A stretch of 64,000 nt of DNA, taken from assembly GCA_963703175.1 (NCBI GenBank), contig OY969794.1, forward strand, positions 124,001 to 188,000, in the 5' to 3' direction. The notes below the pieces were generated by a model, which did no database searches, was not told the origin of the DNA, and worked only from the letters and a program-made list of their open reading frames with translations. Both the position numbers and the translations under genes were made by a program. How positions within the stretch are numbered: the first letter of the stretch is position 1; the number at the start of each line of letters is the position of its first letter. Below, piece by piece: positions 1-10,620 of the stretch. The stretch comes from VRUE01 sp963703175 (lineage in GTDB: Bacteria; Actinomycetota; Thermoleophilia; Solirubrobacterales; 70-9).

Positions 1-55
1 CGTAGCGGATGCTGCGCAGGACAATCGCCTCCGTCTTTAGCGTCTTACCAGCCAT
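1..55 (-). CDS. recO: RecO DNA repair protein, N-terminal fragment (cut by window edge)
   Basis: Only the first 18 codons are inside the window. Reading leftwards from an ATG at 55, the peptide begins MAGKTLKTEAIVLRSIRY, which is the typical RecO beginning (a short basic start followed by T-x-A-I-V-L and a basic/aromatic segment of the OB-fold). RecO loads RecA at gaps with RecF/RecR. It lies 13 nt downstream of mutM on the same strand and is probably cotranscribed with it. The identification rests on this short stretch alone. Confidence 0.6.
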   Translation of the reverse strand, partial: MAGKTLKTEAIVLRSIRY

Positions 56-68
56 TAGATGACTGGCT

Positions 69-989
69 CTACGTTGAACGAGGGACCGGACGGCGACGCC
101 GCCGCGGCCTGCGCCGTAACCGCACCTGGCAAGCCGGGCAGAAGTAGGTCGAGCGGCCGGAGACGACGATCCGCTCGATCGTCCCATCGCAGCGGGGGCA
201 GGGCTTGCCCTCGCGGGTATGGACCAGAAACTCGTCCTGCATCCGGCCCTTCCCGCCACGCCCGTCGCGATAGTCGTCGATCGAGGCGCCGCCGCCGTCG
301 ATTCCGGCTTCGAGCGCAGCTATTACCGCGTCGTGCAGGGCCTCGTGGTGCTCGGGCTTCATCGACCCAGCCGGTGAGAGCGGGTGCAGCCGCGCCCGGA
401 ACAGCGCCTCGTCGGCGTAGATGTTGCCGATGCCGGCAATGCCTTTCTGGTCGAGCAAGAACGACTTGAGTGGCGCCGTGCGGCCGGCTGCGATCTGACC
501 CAGAGCCTCTGGCGTGAAGGCCCCAGAAAAGGGCTCGACCCCGAGCCGCCCGGCAAAGCGCGCCTCCAGCCCGGAATCGTCGATCAGGAACGCCTCGCCG
601 AAGCGACGCGGGTCGGTGAACCAGACCTCACGCCCGTCGTCGAGAACGAAGCGAGCCCGCAGGTGTCTCTCCGAGGTCGAACGCTCACCCTCGTACAGCC
701 GCATTCCTTCCGAGGGGTCTAGCTTGTCCTCGCCCTCGACCAGGACCAGGTTGCCGGTCATCCGCAAATGCATCACCAGGGTCCGCTCGCCGTCAAGGCC
801 AAGCAGCAGGTACTTGCCGCGCCGTCCCAGCCGCTCGATCGTCCTCCCAGATACCGCAGCCTCCAGCTCAGCGGAGGGCGAAGGACGACACCAACGAGCA
901 TCCAGCACTTCCAGCGACTCGATCCGCCTTCCTTCCAGCTCCGGCTCCAGCTGGCGACAGATGGTCTCGACCTCGGGCAGCTCGGGCAT
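69..989 (-). CDS. mutM: Formamidopyrimidine-DNA glycosylase (Fpg/MutM)
   Basis: Base-excision repair enzyme that removes 8-oxoguanine and formamidopyrimidines and nicks the abasic site. The N-terminus MPELPEVET gives the catalytic Pro2 and Glu3. Lys59 in the GRRGKYLLL segment is the conserved DNA-contact/catalytic lysine, GIGNIYADE is the helix-two-turn-helix, and residues 264-287 form the C-x2-C ... C-x2-C zinc finger. At 306 aa it is slightly longer than the usual ~275 because of an arginine-rich tail (RLRRRPRRRRRPVP) after the zinc finger. A strong inverted repeat separates it from xerD upstream, so it probably starts its own transcript with recO. Confidence 0.97.
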   Translation of the reverse strand: MPELPEVETICRQLEPELEGRRIESLEVLDARWCRPSPSAELEAAVSGRTIERLGRRGKYLLLGLDGERTLVMHLRMTGNLVLVEGEDKLDPSEGMRLYEGERSTSERHLRARFVLDDGREVWFTDPRRFGEAFLIDDSGLEARFAGRLGVEPFSGAFTPEALGQIAAGRTAPLKSFLLDQKGIAGIGNIYADEALFRARLHPLSPAGSMKPEHHEALHDAVIAALEAGIDGGGASIDDYRDGRGGKGRMQDEFLVHTREGKPCPRCDGTIERIVVSGRSTYFCPACQVRLRRRPRRRRRPVPRST

Positions 990-1008
990 CAGCGCCCGGT
1001 TCTATCAG

Positions 1009-1054
1009 CCCATCCGACTTTCACCCCATCCCAGGGTGGTCAAAGTCGGATGGG
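1009..1054 (-). terminator. 13-bp inverted repeat between xerD and mutM
   Basis: CCCATCCGACTTT (1009-1021) and its exact complement (1042-1054) enclose a 20-nt loop that can itself pair through ACCC/GGGT. It lies in the 72-nt gap after the xerD stop and before the mutM start. No clear T-run follows on the minus strand, so it could be a terminator for xerD or a 5' structure of mutM. The repeat is seen directly; the role is inferred. Confidence 0.5.
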
Positions 1055-1061
1055 CAGTCCT

Positions 1062-2009
1062 TCAGCCTTCAATCGCGCGGGGGTGCGCCTCGAAATAGAC
1101 CTCCTTGAGGCGCTCGCCGGAGAGGTGCGTGTACATCTGCGTCGTCGCAATGTCGGCGTGGCCGAGCATCTCCTGCACCGCGCGCAGATCGCAGCCTCCC
1201 GCCAGCAGATGGGTGGCGAAGCTGTGGCGCAGCGTGTGTGGGCTCATCTGCCCCGCGAGGCCGGCCTCGCGGGCATGGCGCTGGACGATTTTGTAGAGGC
1301 CCTGGCGACTGAGCGGGCCACCTCGAAAGTTGACGAACAGCCTCACCTCGTGGCGTTCACCGACCAACTTCGGCCGACCGCTGCGTAGGTAGGCGGAAAT
1401 CGCGGCTATCGCTTTGCGGCCAAGCGGGACGATCCGCTCCTTGGAGCCCTTGCCCCGCGCTCGCAGCAGCCCCTCGTGCAGGTCGACGTCCGACATCTCC
1501 AGCCCAATCGTCTCTGAGGCGCGCAGCCCGCACGCGTACATCACCTCGAGCAACGCCCGATCGCGCAGTGTCGTCGGCTCACTGCCGCGCGGCGCCGCGA
1601 GCAGCCGCTGCACCTCGGCGTAGTTGAGAACCTGGGGCAGCTTCTTCGCCCGCCGCGGCGCGCTCAGCGCCGCCGTCGGGTCATCGCCGATCAGCTCGTC
1701 TCGACGCAGGTGTTTGTAGAAGGAGCGCAAGCAGGCGGTCTTGCGGTGAACAGTGGCGGCCGAGCACGCCGGTCGACCGTTGCCAGTTGCAAGATCGGCG
1801 AGAAAGTCGCCGATGTCGGCTGGGCGCGCCGCCAGCGCATCAAGCTCCTGTCCGCCGAGGAACTCGCCGTACTGGTGCAAATCGGTCCGGTAAGCGCTCA
1901 ACGTATTACGCGAAAGACCGCGCTCCAGCTCTAGGTAGGAGAGGAAGTCGAGGACCAGGCCCTCGAAGCGGGCATCAACCTCTGGTGGGGACTCGACGGA
2001 AACGGCCAT
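1062..2009 (-). CDS. xerD: Tyrosine recombinase XerD
   Basis: Site-specific recombinase that resolves chromosome dimers at dif with FtsK. The 315-aa form starting at ATG 2009 (MAVSVESP) is preferred over a longer reading frame reaching 2255 because the extension overlaps the upstream gene and has no family similarity. Residues 15-110 are the SAM-like core-binding domain. The catalytic set is visible: Arg163 (GLRASE), Lys about 187-190, His258/Arg261 (HTLRH), His284 (LGHADI) and nucleophile Tyr293 (QMYTH). It sits in the tlyA-nadK-recN-steA-steB-pyrG-xerD neighbourhood as in mycobacteria. Confidence 0.95.
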   Translation of the reverse strand: MAVSVESPPEVDARFEGLVLDFLSYLELERGLSRNTLSAYRTDLHQYGEFLGGQELDALAARPADIGDFLADLATGNGRPACSAATVHRKTACLRSFYKHLRRDELIGDDPTAALSAPRRAKKLPQVLNYAEVQRLLAAPRGSEPTTLRDRALLEVMYACGLRASETIGLEMSDVDLHEGLLRARGKGSKERIVPLGRKAIAAISAYLRSGRPKLVGERHEVRLFVNFRGGPLSRQGLYKIVQRHAREAGLAGQMSPHTLRHSFATHLLAGGCDLRAVQEMLGHADIATTQMYTHLSGERLKEVYFEAHPRAIEG

Positions 2010-2034
2010 GCGGGGTCGTTCTCCCGCGCCGGCC

Positions 2035-3081
2035 TCATTCCTCGCGCCGCAAGACAGCACCCGCGGCGAGTGGCGCAGCGAAGAACAGCGGATCCTCGTC
2101 GATGTCCCGGCCCATAGTTCGCGTCGGGAGACCCGAGGCTGCATAGCCCGCAAGATCGGGCTGAGCTGGGTGGAGCTTGTGGCGAGCGCCGGCTGCGTCA
2201 GAGAGTCTCGCAGCGATGTCGGTATCGTCCGCCGGCACCGGCACCTCCACCCCACCCAACAGCAGTTCCAGCACGGTGAGCGTGTGGTGGCTCACTCCTC
2301 GGTGGCGCTCTCTCGGATCGGCCTCAGAGAGGCGAGGCGAAAGAAGGGTTGGCAGACTCAGAGCCAAGGCGGCGTGGGCGTTGTCGAGCGCTGCCATGCC
2401 GCCGTGGCCGAGACGGGTGTCGGAGCCGATGATGCCGGGGCCCGGACCGACGATTGCGGCGTCCCAGCCGAAACTGTTAGCGGCCGCATCAAGTGCTCCG
2501 ACGACCGAGAGCGCCTCACGCTCACCGCCGTAGGCTGGCGCGGCGGTGATGTGGTCGCAGAGCAGGTCGCGCTCGCGCAGTTGGGCGACGTCACGGCTCA
2601 GCGAACCGGGAAGCGCGCCACCGGCCGTCTGCACGTAGCCGACCTTCATCCCCGGCGCCGCTTGGGCGGCAGCCCAGACCGCCGGTGCGAGATGGCCGTG
2701 CAGCGGCAAGACCAGAGCCGGCATCGCACTTCCGACCTGTTCCGGTGCTCCTTTTCTACCCATACCGGGGCTAGCGAACACCGGAAGCTCGACTGGCTCA
2801 ACTGGGTGCTGGAGCGAGGTGTAGTTGAGCTTCATTACGTGCTCGCGGCTATCGCCGCTCGCTCCTAAGCCGCGGGTCAGATTGACGTGAACGACGTCAA
2901 AACCGCCCGAGCCCAAACCCAGGTCCAGAGCGGCGACGTTGACGACAACCTCGTCGCCCTCGCGCATCTCGCCGAGTAGCGCTTCATCCGCCCAAGCCGA
3001 GCGCTGCTCCCCGCCGACCTCGACCACCAGCGGGTCCTCGCCGACGACGACGCCGCGGCGCAGCTTCAGCCGGCCGCTCAC
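2035..3081 (-). CDS. DUF3866 family protein
   Basis: A 348-aa soluble protein of unknown function that I recognise as the DUF3866 family found in actinobacteria and some Firmicutes. It starts with a short beta-rich domain (residues 1-75) followed by an alpha/beta region with Gly-rich loops such as GPGPGIIGS and a His-containing segment (ALVLPLHGHLAP). No catalytic motif can be assigned. The GTG start overlaps the stop of the upstream peptidase gene by 4 nt (GTGA), so the two are translationally coupled. The gene lies between the peptidase and xerD, where mycobacteria have a nudix gene. Confidence 0.8.
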   Translation of the reverse strand: MSGRLKLRRGVVVGEDPLVVEVGGEQRSAWADEALLGEMREGDEVVVNVAALDLGLGSGGFDVVHVNLTRGLGASGDSREHVMKLNYTSLQHPVEPVELPVFASPGMGRKGAPEQVGSAMPALVLPLHGHLAPAVWAAAQAAPGMKVGYVQTAGGALPGSLSRDVAQLRERDLLCDHITAAPAYGGEREALSVVGALDAAANSFGWDAAIVGPGPGIIGSDTRLGHGGMAALDNAHAALALSLPTLLSPRLSEADPRERHRGVSHHTLTVLELLLGGVEVPVPADDTDIAARLSDAAGARHKLHPAQPDLAGYAASGLPTRTMGRDIDEDPLFFAAPLAAGAVLRREE

Positions 3082-4187
3082 CCGGTCTCGGAGCCGGCCT
3101 CGACGACGATGCCTTGGCAGACCTCGAGCATCGCGTCGAGGTTGCGCGCAGGGACGCTCTCGTCCGCGGTGTGGTTGGCCTCAGTGCCGTTGGCGAGCAG
3201 GATGCAGTCGAAGCCGTCGACGATCAGCGCGTTGGCGTCACTACCACCGCCGGTCGACGTGCGCTGCGACTCAAAGCCAGCCCGTCGCAGACCGGCCTCT
3301 GCAAGCGCAAGCGCTCTCGAATCGGTCGGTATCTGGTAACCGCGGAAGAGCTCCTCGACCCGCACGTCCACGTCGCAGCCATGCTCGCTGGCCCCCCAGG
3401 CACAAGCCTCGGTCAACTCGCCGGCAACGGCCGCAGCACGGTCGGCGTCGAGGCTGCGTGCCTCGGCGACGATCCCGCAGTGCCCGGGCACGACGTTGCC
3501 GGAGGTCCCACCTGAAATCGTGCCGACGTTGGCAGTCGTCTCAGTGTCCAGCCGGCCCAGTTCCATCCTCGAGATCGCGGTTGCCGCTGCTGCGATCGCG
3601 TTGCTGCCGTCCTCGGGACGGATACCGGCGTGCGCCTCGACCCCGGAGAAATCGGCGCGGATCTGCTGCTGGGTTGGGGAGGTCACGATCACCTCACCGA
3701 CGGCGCTGGCGTGGTCCAGAACGAAGCCGCAGTCGGCCCGCAGTGTGCTCGCGTCGAAGGCTTTTGCTCCGCGCAGTCCCTGCTCCTCGGCAACGGTCAG
3801 CAGCAACTCGATCCCGATCGGTGGCGGCTCCTCGGCATACCGAGCAACCAACTCGATGAAGACGGCGACCGCCGCCTTGTTGTCAGCGCCGAGAATCGTC
3901 TCGCCGCGACTGCGGAAGACTCCCTCGTCGTCCACCACCTCGATCTGCCCCGTGTGCGGGACGGTGTCGATGTGGGCGCAGAACATCAGCCAGCGATCGG
4001 AGCGGCCCGGCAGCCGGGCGACGATATTGCCAGCCCCCGCTTCCGCCGGCCCAGCGGCGTCGTCTTCGCTTACCTCGAGGCCCAGCGCCCGCAGTTCGGC
4101 GAGGATCGTGTCGGCAACCTCACGCTCCTCCCCCGTTGGGCTGCGGATCTCGCACAACCGGATGAACGTCTCGTGCAGCCTCTCCAC
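3078..4187 (-). CDS. M20-family peptidase, peptidase T-like
   Basis: Cytosolic metallo-aminopeptidase of the M20 family, closest in appearance to the PepT-like group (369 aa; PepT usually ~400). The first zinc site is seen in MFCAHIDTVP (His and Asp) and the bridging Asp in ILGADNKAAVA. TVAEEQGLRGA supplies the catalytic Glu-Glu, and the lid domain lies at about residues 175-285. The substrate is inferred to be short peptides. The start is GTG, 10 nt after the pyrG stop, and the 3' end overlaps the DUF3866 gene by 4 nt, making a pyrG-pepT-DUF3866-xerD transcript likely. Confidence 0.88.
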   Translation of the reverse strand: MERLHETFIRLCEIRSPTGEEREVADTILAELRALGLEVSEDDAAGPAEAGAGNIVARLPGRSDRWLMFCAHIDTVPHTGQIEVVDDEGVFRSRGETILGADNKAAVAVFIELVARYAEEPPPIGIELLLTVAEEQGLRGAKAFDASTLRADCGFVLDHASAVGEVIVTSPTQQQIRADFSGVEAHAGIRPEDGSNAIAAAATAISRMELGRLDTETTANVGTISGGTSGNVVPGHCGIVAEARSLDADRAAAVAGELTEACAWGASEHGCDVDVRVEELFRGYQIPTDSRALALAEAGLRRAGFESQRTSTGGGSDANALIVDGFDCILLANGTEANHTADESVPARNLDAMLEVCQGIVVEAGSETG

Positions 4188-4197
4188 GCGGGACAGG

Positions 4198-5874
<1,677 letters not shown>

Positions 5875-5883
5875 GACGCGAGG

Positions 5884-5931
5884 CCGAATCCCGGTCGCAT
5901 CGCAATCTGATTCTCTGCGGACGGGATTCGG
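5884..5931 (-). promoter_or_regulatory. 10-bp inverted repeat in the pyrG 5' region
   Basis: CCGAATCCCG (5884-5893) pairs with CGGGATTCGG (5922-5931) across a 28-nt loop, 10 nt before the pyrG start and 13 nt after the upstream stop codon. It could terminate the upstream transcript, act in the pyrG leader, or bind a dimeric regulator. It lacks the initial G-run used in Bacillus pyrG control. Confidence 0.35.
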
Positions 5932-5944
5932 TCGAAGCCTGTAT

Positions 5945-6778
5945 TCATCTGCCGAGCGAGTCTAGCCAGCGCAAGGGCGGAACCGAGTCAACCGTCCGCG
6001 AGATAGACCGCAACTCGCCGAAAATGGTCAATACGACGACCAATGCAAGGGCGATAAGCCGCCCGGTCCCGCCCAAAGTCGTCAATAACCAGACGCCGCC
6101 GATCGCTCCGACCAGATTGGAGCCGGTGTCGCCGAGCATCGCTCGCTCGCGCAAGGTGAACCAGGCACCGACCAGTATTGGCCCGGCAAAGATCCCAAGC
6201 AGGTCGAGCGGCGCAAGCGTCCAGGCTCCGAGACAGAGTCCAAGCCCGAGAAGGGCCAGGCCCTTCTCCGCTCGTCCGGGCCGCAGGTCGAGCAGGTTGA
6301 AGGCGTTGGTGGCAAGGATCAAAAGGGCCACGTCGGCGAGGTAGCGCCACGATTCAAGGCCGCGACCGGAAACGACGTATGCGGCAAGGGCGAGCGCCCC
6401 GATCGCCTTAATCGCGCCGGTTGAGAGCCGTCCCTCACGCAGTGCATGGGCGTGACCTCGCCATCCGCGCGGCGCCCCGTCGACCTCCCCCTGCCCCAGC
6501 GAGTCATCGAGAAAGCCCAAGAAGGCGACCCCGATCACATAAGGCAGCCAGCGCCGCAGTTCGGGGTCGAGCAGTTCCAGGTCGCCACGGTCATCGAGGA
6601 AGGCGAGCGGCGCCAGCGCGACCAACGCTGCCGTCGCCAGCACCGCGCCAAGCGGAAAGGCCAACCGGGCGCCGCGGAAGTTCTCGCGCACAAGGCCGGC
6701 GTCGAGCAGGCCGCGGATGCCGGCGGGAACGACGAGCAGCCCCACCGCGATCGCGACCGGGAAGCCGATCCAGGTCAT
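5945..6778 (-). CDS. MraY/WecA-like (glycosyltransferase 4) integral membrane protein
   Basis: A 277-aa, very hydrophobic protein with about eight to ten membrane segments. It keeps two hallmarks of polyprenyl-phosphate phosphosugar transferases: the Asp-Asp pair (FLDDSLGQ, near 95) and MLGDTGSN near 215. The central motif, normally an Asn...DGLDG sequence, appears here as NAFNLLDLRPGRAEK, so the usual Asp-Gly-x-Asp-Gly is absent. The His-rich loop of MraY is also not seen. ATGA overlap with steB upstream suggests a shared job in the cell envelope. Whether it is an active transferase is open. Confidence 0.75.
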   Translation of the reverse strand: MTWIGFPVAIAVGLLVVPAGIRGLLDAGLVRENFRGARLAFPLGAVLATAALVALAPLAFLDDRGDLELLDPELRRWLPYVIGVAFLGFLDDSLGQGEVDGAPRGWRGHAHALREGRLSTGAIKAIGALALAAYVVSGRGLESWRYLADVALLILATNAFNLLDLRPGRAEKGLALLGLGLCLGAWTLAPLDLLGIFAGPILVGAWFTLRERAMLGDTGSNLVGAIGGVWLLTTLGGTGRLIALALVVVLTIFGELRSISRTVDSVPPLRWLDSLGR

Positions 6779-7641
6779 TCGTGTGGGGCGAGCAGGTCTG
6801 GCAGCAGCCGGTCGGCGCTGCCCTTGACGCCGAAGCTTCCCTCGGCACCTAGCAAGGCAAAGACGGTCGCCAGCCGCCCGGCCACCAGGTCGACGTCGTC
6901 GACGCTGGAGAGATCGTTGCTGTTGAAGAAGGAGACCGAGGACGGTTCGGCGCCACTGCTCTCCACGCCAACCGCGGGAGTGTGGGTCCCGGTGATGCCC
7001 TGCACCATCCCGGACTCAATCCGGCCGACAACCGAGCGCTGGACCGGGCCCATTTCCTGCGGTTGGTCGCGGACGACAATTACCGCGTCGAGTGCGCCGA
7101 AGTTGCCACTGGCGCGCGAGAAAAGGTGGCTGCGCACCGGTTCGAGCAGCGTCCCACCCTTGACTAGCTGCCGTCCCAATCCGGCGCCAAGTGCGGCTTG
7201 TGCGTCGGGGTCGCGGGCGAAATTGGCGAAGCGGGTCTTGGCGAGATCGCTGGTGAGGCCGCGAGTGTCGATCGGCTCGCGCACGACGCCGACCCCGACC
7301 AGGTGCCCTCCGGCCGGCGCCAACGCGGTATCGATCGCGCCAGCGACATCTCCCGGCAGATCGCCAAAGGCGATCAGACCGATACGGCGCCCGCGCAGCC
7401 GGTCGCGAACCAGGACCGGATAAACGCGGCTGGAGAACTCGTCGGCGCGGCCCAGTTCGCCACTCAGTTCGTCAGCGTGTTCGCGTGCGTCCTGGAGGTT
7501 GCCGGTGAGGCTGTGCTCGAGGTCCTTGCGCGTGTTGGAAAGCGTGTCGCCGCCGAACTCGGCGCCGATCAGGATCCCGATCGCCAGGGCAAGGAACACG
7601 GCGATCAGCGACGTGGCGTGGTAGCGAGCGCTGTAACCCAT
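6775..7641 (-). CDS. steB: SteB/MctB-type membrane-anchored protein (annotated copper transporter family)
   Basis: The 288-aa protein has one N-terminal membrane segment (residues about 10-28, SLIAVFLALAIGILIGAEFG), a coiled-coil stretch (about 35-68) and an extracytoplasmic domain. This is the layout of Rv1698/MctB and of SteB, the partner of SteA in corynebacterial cell separation. The MctB name comes from copper phenotypes in M. tuberculosis. The adjacent steA gene favours a division/envelope role. It overlaps the downstream transferase gene by 4 nt and follows steA by 36 nt. Confidence 0.85.
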   Translation of the reverse strand: MGYSARYHATSLIAVFLALAIGILIGAEFGGDTLSNTRKDLEHSLTGNLQDAREHADELSGELGRADEFSSRVYPVLVRDRLRGRRIGLIAFGDLPGDVAGAIDTALAPAGGHLVGVGVVREPIDTRGLTSDLAKTRFANFARDPDAQAALGAGLGRQLVKGGTLLEPVRSHLFSRASGNFGALDAVIVVRDQPQEMGPVQRSVVGRIESGMVQGITGTHTPAVGVESSGAEPSSVSFFNSNDLSSVDDVDLVAGRLATVFALLGAEGSFGVKGSADRLLPDLLAPHE

Positions 7642-7677
7642 CGGCCGGGGAAGGCTAGACGGTCGCGAGGCAGGTCA

Positions 7678-8865
7678 CTACAAACCGAGCCAGATCTTGA
7701 CCTTCAGCCAGAGCAGTTCGACGAGGTCGCTTAGGGCCGGAGAGCTGATCACGACGATCGTCAGCAAGATCGCGAAGGCGACCAGGAAGAGGGCCACGGG
7801 AGCGAAGGTCGAGGGCGGGTTGTAGAGCCGGCTTACCCCCTTCGCGTCGACTAGCTTCTCGCCGATCCGCAGGCGCGTAAGAAAAGTCGAGGACATACCG
7901 CCCCGCTTGCGATCAAGGAACTCGATCAGGTTGAAATGAGCGCCAACGCTGACGATCAGGTCGGCTCCCTTCTCGTAGGACATCAGCATCGCGACGTCCT
8001 CACTGGTGCCGGCGGCTGGAACCAGAGTGTGCTCCAGCCCTAAGTCAAGTAGCCGCTCACGGCCCGGTGCCCGACCATCGGGGTAGGCGTGGACGATCAA
8101 CTCGGCTCCGCAGCGCAGCGCCTCATCGCCCGCCGAGTCCATGTCACCGAGGATGACGTCGGGCGTCAGACCGGCTTCGAGGCATCCGTTCGCCCCGCCA
8201 TCGACCGCGACAACGAGCGGGCGGACGTCGCGGATGTATGCGTGCAGTGCCTTCAAGTCGCGACGATGGCGATCGCCGCGAACGACGATCAGCACCTGCC
8301 GGTCGCGGAAAGAGGTGCGCGTCGCCGGAAACTCCACCGCGCCGGTCAGCAGATCGGTCTCCTGACGGACGTGGGCGACGGTGTTCTCGGCGAATTCAGC
8401 GAGTGCCTCATCAACCCGCTCGCGCTGCTCGGCGAGGCGATCCTCAAGCTCGTCGACTCCGAGCAACTTGCCGCGGAGGATCTCGCGCCCGGCACTGCTC
8501 ACCGCGCCGGCGGAGATCGTCACCATGGCGCCGTCCTCGAGCAGCTCGAATGGGTCGGCGCCCTCGACGTCGATCAGGACTATTCCCGCCCTGGTAAGAA
8601 AGAGTGGACCAGCGTTCGGATAGCGGCCATCGCTCGACGACGAGGCGTTGACCACAGCACGAACTCCCGCAGCGACCAACTCCTCGGCGGCAATGCGGTC
8701 GATATTGACGTGGTCAACGACGGCGACGTCGCCAGGACGCAGGCGCTTAACCAGATCCTTGGTGCGGCGGCCGAGCCGCGCTGTTCCCTCGATCGTCTCC
8801 CCAGCGGACGCCCCATTGCGGCGCGATAGCAGCGCAGGAAAGCGACGGCGACTGGCGGTAGCCAC
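7678..8865 (-). CDS. steA: Cytokinetic ring protein SteA
   Basis: 395-aa protein with a thiamine pyrophosphokinase-like fold (VVAVDGGANGCLEAGLTPDVILGD, about residues 213-236, and GTSEDVAML) after an N-terminal beta-rich domain. A single C-terminal membrane helix follows (FAPVALFLVAFAILLTIVVI, about 357-376). In corynebacteria SteA localises to the division site and acts with SteB in daughter-cell separation. It uses a GTG start. It lies 20 nt downstream of recN and upstream of steB, the conserved actinobacterial order. Confidence 0.92.
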   Translation of the reverse strand: MATASRRRFPALLSRRNGASAGETIEGTARLGRRTKDLVKRLRPGDVAVVDHVNIDRIAAEELVAAGVRAVVNASSSSDGRYPNAGPLFLTRAGIVLIDVEGADPFELLEDGAMVTISAGAVSSAGREILRGKLLGVDELEDRLAEQRERVDEALAEFAENTVAHVRQETDLLTGAVEFPATRTSFRDRQVLIVVRGDRHRRDLKALHAYIRDVRPLVVAVDGGANGCLEAGLTPDVILGDMDSAGDEALRCGAELIVHAYPDGRAPGRERLLDLGLEHTLVPAAGTSEDVAMLMSYEKGADLIVSVGAHFNLIEFLDRKRGGMSSTFLTRLRIGEKLVDAKGVSRLYNPPSTFAPVALFLVAFAILLTIVVISSPALSDLVELLWLKVKIWLGL

Positions 8866-8885
8866 GGATGCAGGTTACAGCCGTG

Positions 8886-10568
8886 CTAAGCAGCGGCAAG
8901 CAGCTCGCGGGCGTGGCGGTCGGCGGCCTCGTCGGCGCTCTCGCCGCCGAGCATGCGGCGAATCTCTTCAACCACACCCTCGCCGTCGAGGCGCTGCACG
9001 CTGGCCGCCGCGCGCTCGCCGCTCAGGTCCTTCTCGATGCGGAAGTGGGTCGGGGCGAGCGAGGCGACCTGCGGCAGGTGGGTGATGCAGAGGACTTGGC
9101 GGCCTTCGCCGAGTGCGCGCAGGCGCTCGCCGACAACACGGGCGGTCTTGCCGCCGACCCCGGCGTCGATCTCGTCGAAGACCAGAGTCTCCGCCCCGGC
9201 TGCCTCACCGAGACCGCTCAGCGCCAGCATCACTCGCGAGAGCTCTCCTCCCGAAGCCGCATCGCGCAGCGGCGCCGGCGCCATGCCGGGATTTGACGCG
9301 ATCAGCAACTCGACGGTCTCGCGGCCGTTCGGGCCAAATCCGTCACCGTAGGGCTCCAGCTCGACCTCGAGGCTCGCACCCGGCATCGACAGTCCCTCAA
9401 GCTCCTTGGCAACCGTCGCTTGCAGCGGCGGTACTGCCCTAGCGCGCCCTTTGCTCAGCCGCTTGCCGAGCTTCTCGCGCCGCGCCTCGGCCTCGGCCAA
9501 GGCGGCCTCAGCCTCGGCGCAACGGGTCTCGGCGCCCTCAAGTCGCCCGATTTCCGCGCGACAGTGCTCGGCATGGCCCAGCACTGACTCGACGCTACCG
9601 CCGTGCTTGCGCTGCAGCCGATCGATCGCTTCCAGGCGCTCCTCGACCGCGACAAGGCGACCCGGGTCGGCCTCGATCTTGTCGAGGTAGCTGCGTAGGC
9701 CCGCAGCCACGTCGCCCAACTCGACCGCAAGGGAGCCGACTCGCTCGCCAAGAGCGTCAAGCTCGGCGTCCACACCGTCGACACTCTGCAGCTGCGCTTC
9801 GGCAGCGGCCAGGGCGCTCGCTGCGCCGCCACCGTCCTCATCCGCGCCAGCGGCTCCCGCAAGAGCTCCGTACGCCGCCTCTCGCAGCCCCTCAGCGTGG
9901 CGCAATCGCTCGCGCTCTGCCGCTATCTCCACCTCCTCGGCCGGGTCGGGGGCTACCTCCTCGATCTCCGAGAGCTCATAGCGAAAGAGATCGAGGTCGC
10001 GCTCGCGCGAACCGTCGCGCTCGCGCAGCTCGATCAGCTCAGTCTCCAACCGTCCGCACTCGCGATGCGCCTCGCGGTAGCGCTCGCGCAGAGCCAGGTG
10101 GTCGGCGCCGGCGAAGCCGTCGAGCACCTCCATCTGCGCCGAGGAGATCGTCAGCTTGCGGTGCTCGTGCTGACCGTAGAAGGCGAGCAATCGACCACCC
10201 AACAGCTTCAAATCGGCGGCAGAGGCGGCGCGGCCGGCGAGAAAGGCCGCGGTCCTTCCAGAAGTCGACACGCGACGCCCCAGGACGATCTCATCCGCCC
10301 CCTCGGGCAGCCGCTCGGCCACCTCGCTCATCTCTGGCTCGGCCAGCAATCCAGCCGGCAAATCGAAGACACCCTCGACCCAGGCCTCCTCGGCCCCGGG
10401 ACGGACGATCTGCGGTCGCGCCTTACCACCCATCAACAGGTCGAGCGAGTGGGCGAGCACGGTCTTGCCAGCGCCGGTCTCGCCGGTGAGCGCGTTGAGG
10501 CCGTCCCCCAACCGCAGTTCGGCTCGCTCGATCAGCAGCAGATTCTCGATGCGGAGCTCACGGAGCAC
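8886..10568 (-). CDS. recN: DNA repair protein RecN
   Basis: SMC-like ATPase of double-strand break repair, 560 aa. The Walker A motif GETGAGKT is at residues 29-36. The middle (about 155-370) is an Ala/Glu/Arg-rich coiled coil, and the C-terminal ABC half carries the signature SGGELSRVMLAL and the Walker B VFDEIDAGVGG. The start is GTG (10566-10568). It sits between an MFS exporter and steA. In mycobacteria recN directly follows nadK, so the exporter looks like an insertion into the conserved cluster. Confidence 0.97.
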   Translation of the reverse strand: MLRELRIENLLLIERAELRLGDGLNALTGETGAGKTVLAHSLDLLMGGKARPQIVRPGAEEAWVEGVFDLPAGLLAEPEMSEVAERLPEGADEIVLGRRVSTSGRTAAFLAGRAASAADLKLLGGRLLAFYGQHEHRKLTISSAQMEVLDGFAGADHLALRERYREAHRECGRLETELIELRERDGSRERDLDLFRYELSEIEEVAPDPAEEVEIAAERERLRHAEGLREAAYGALAGAAGADEDGGGAASALAAAEAQLQSVDGVDAELDALGERVGSLAVELGDVAAGLRSYLDKIEADPGRLVAVEERLEAIDRLQRKHGGSVESVLGHAEHCRAEIGRLEGAETRCAEAEAALAEAEARREKLGKRLSKGRARAVPPLQATVAKELEGLSMPGASLEVELEPYGDGFGPNGRETVELLIASNPGMAPAPLRDAASGGELSRVMLALSGLGEAAGAETLVFDEIDAGVGGKTARVVGERLRALGEGRQVLCITHLPQVASLAPTHFRIEKDLSGERAAASVQRLDGEGVVEEIRRMLGGESADEAADRHARELLAAA

Positions 10569-10620
10569 GTTGTTCTTCTAGCACTCGGCGCGGCGGGTCC
10601 CGGCCCGCGGGTCCTGTCAC

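Noticed and set aside
2010..2255. Longer N-terminus for xerD
   Set aside because: It would overlap the upstream DUF3866 gene by more than 200 nt; its sequence is basic and unlike XerD.
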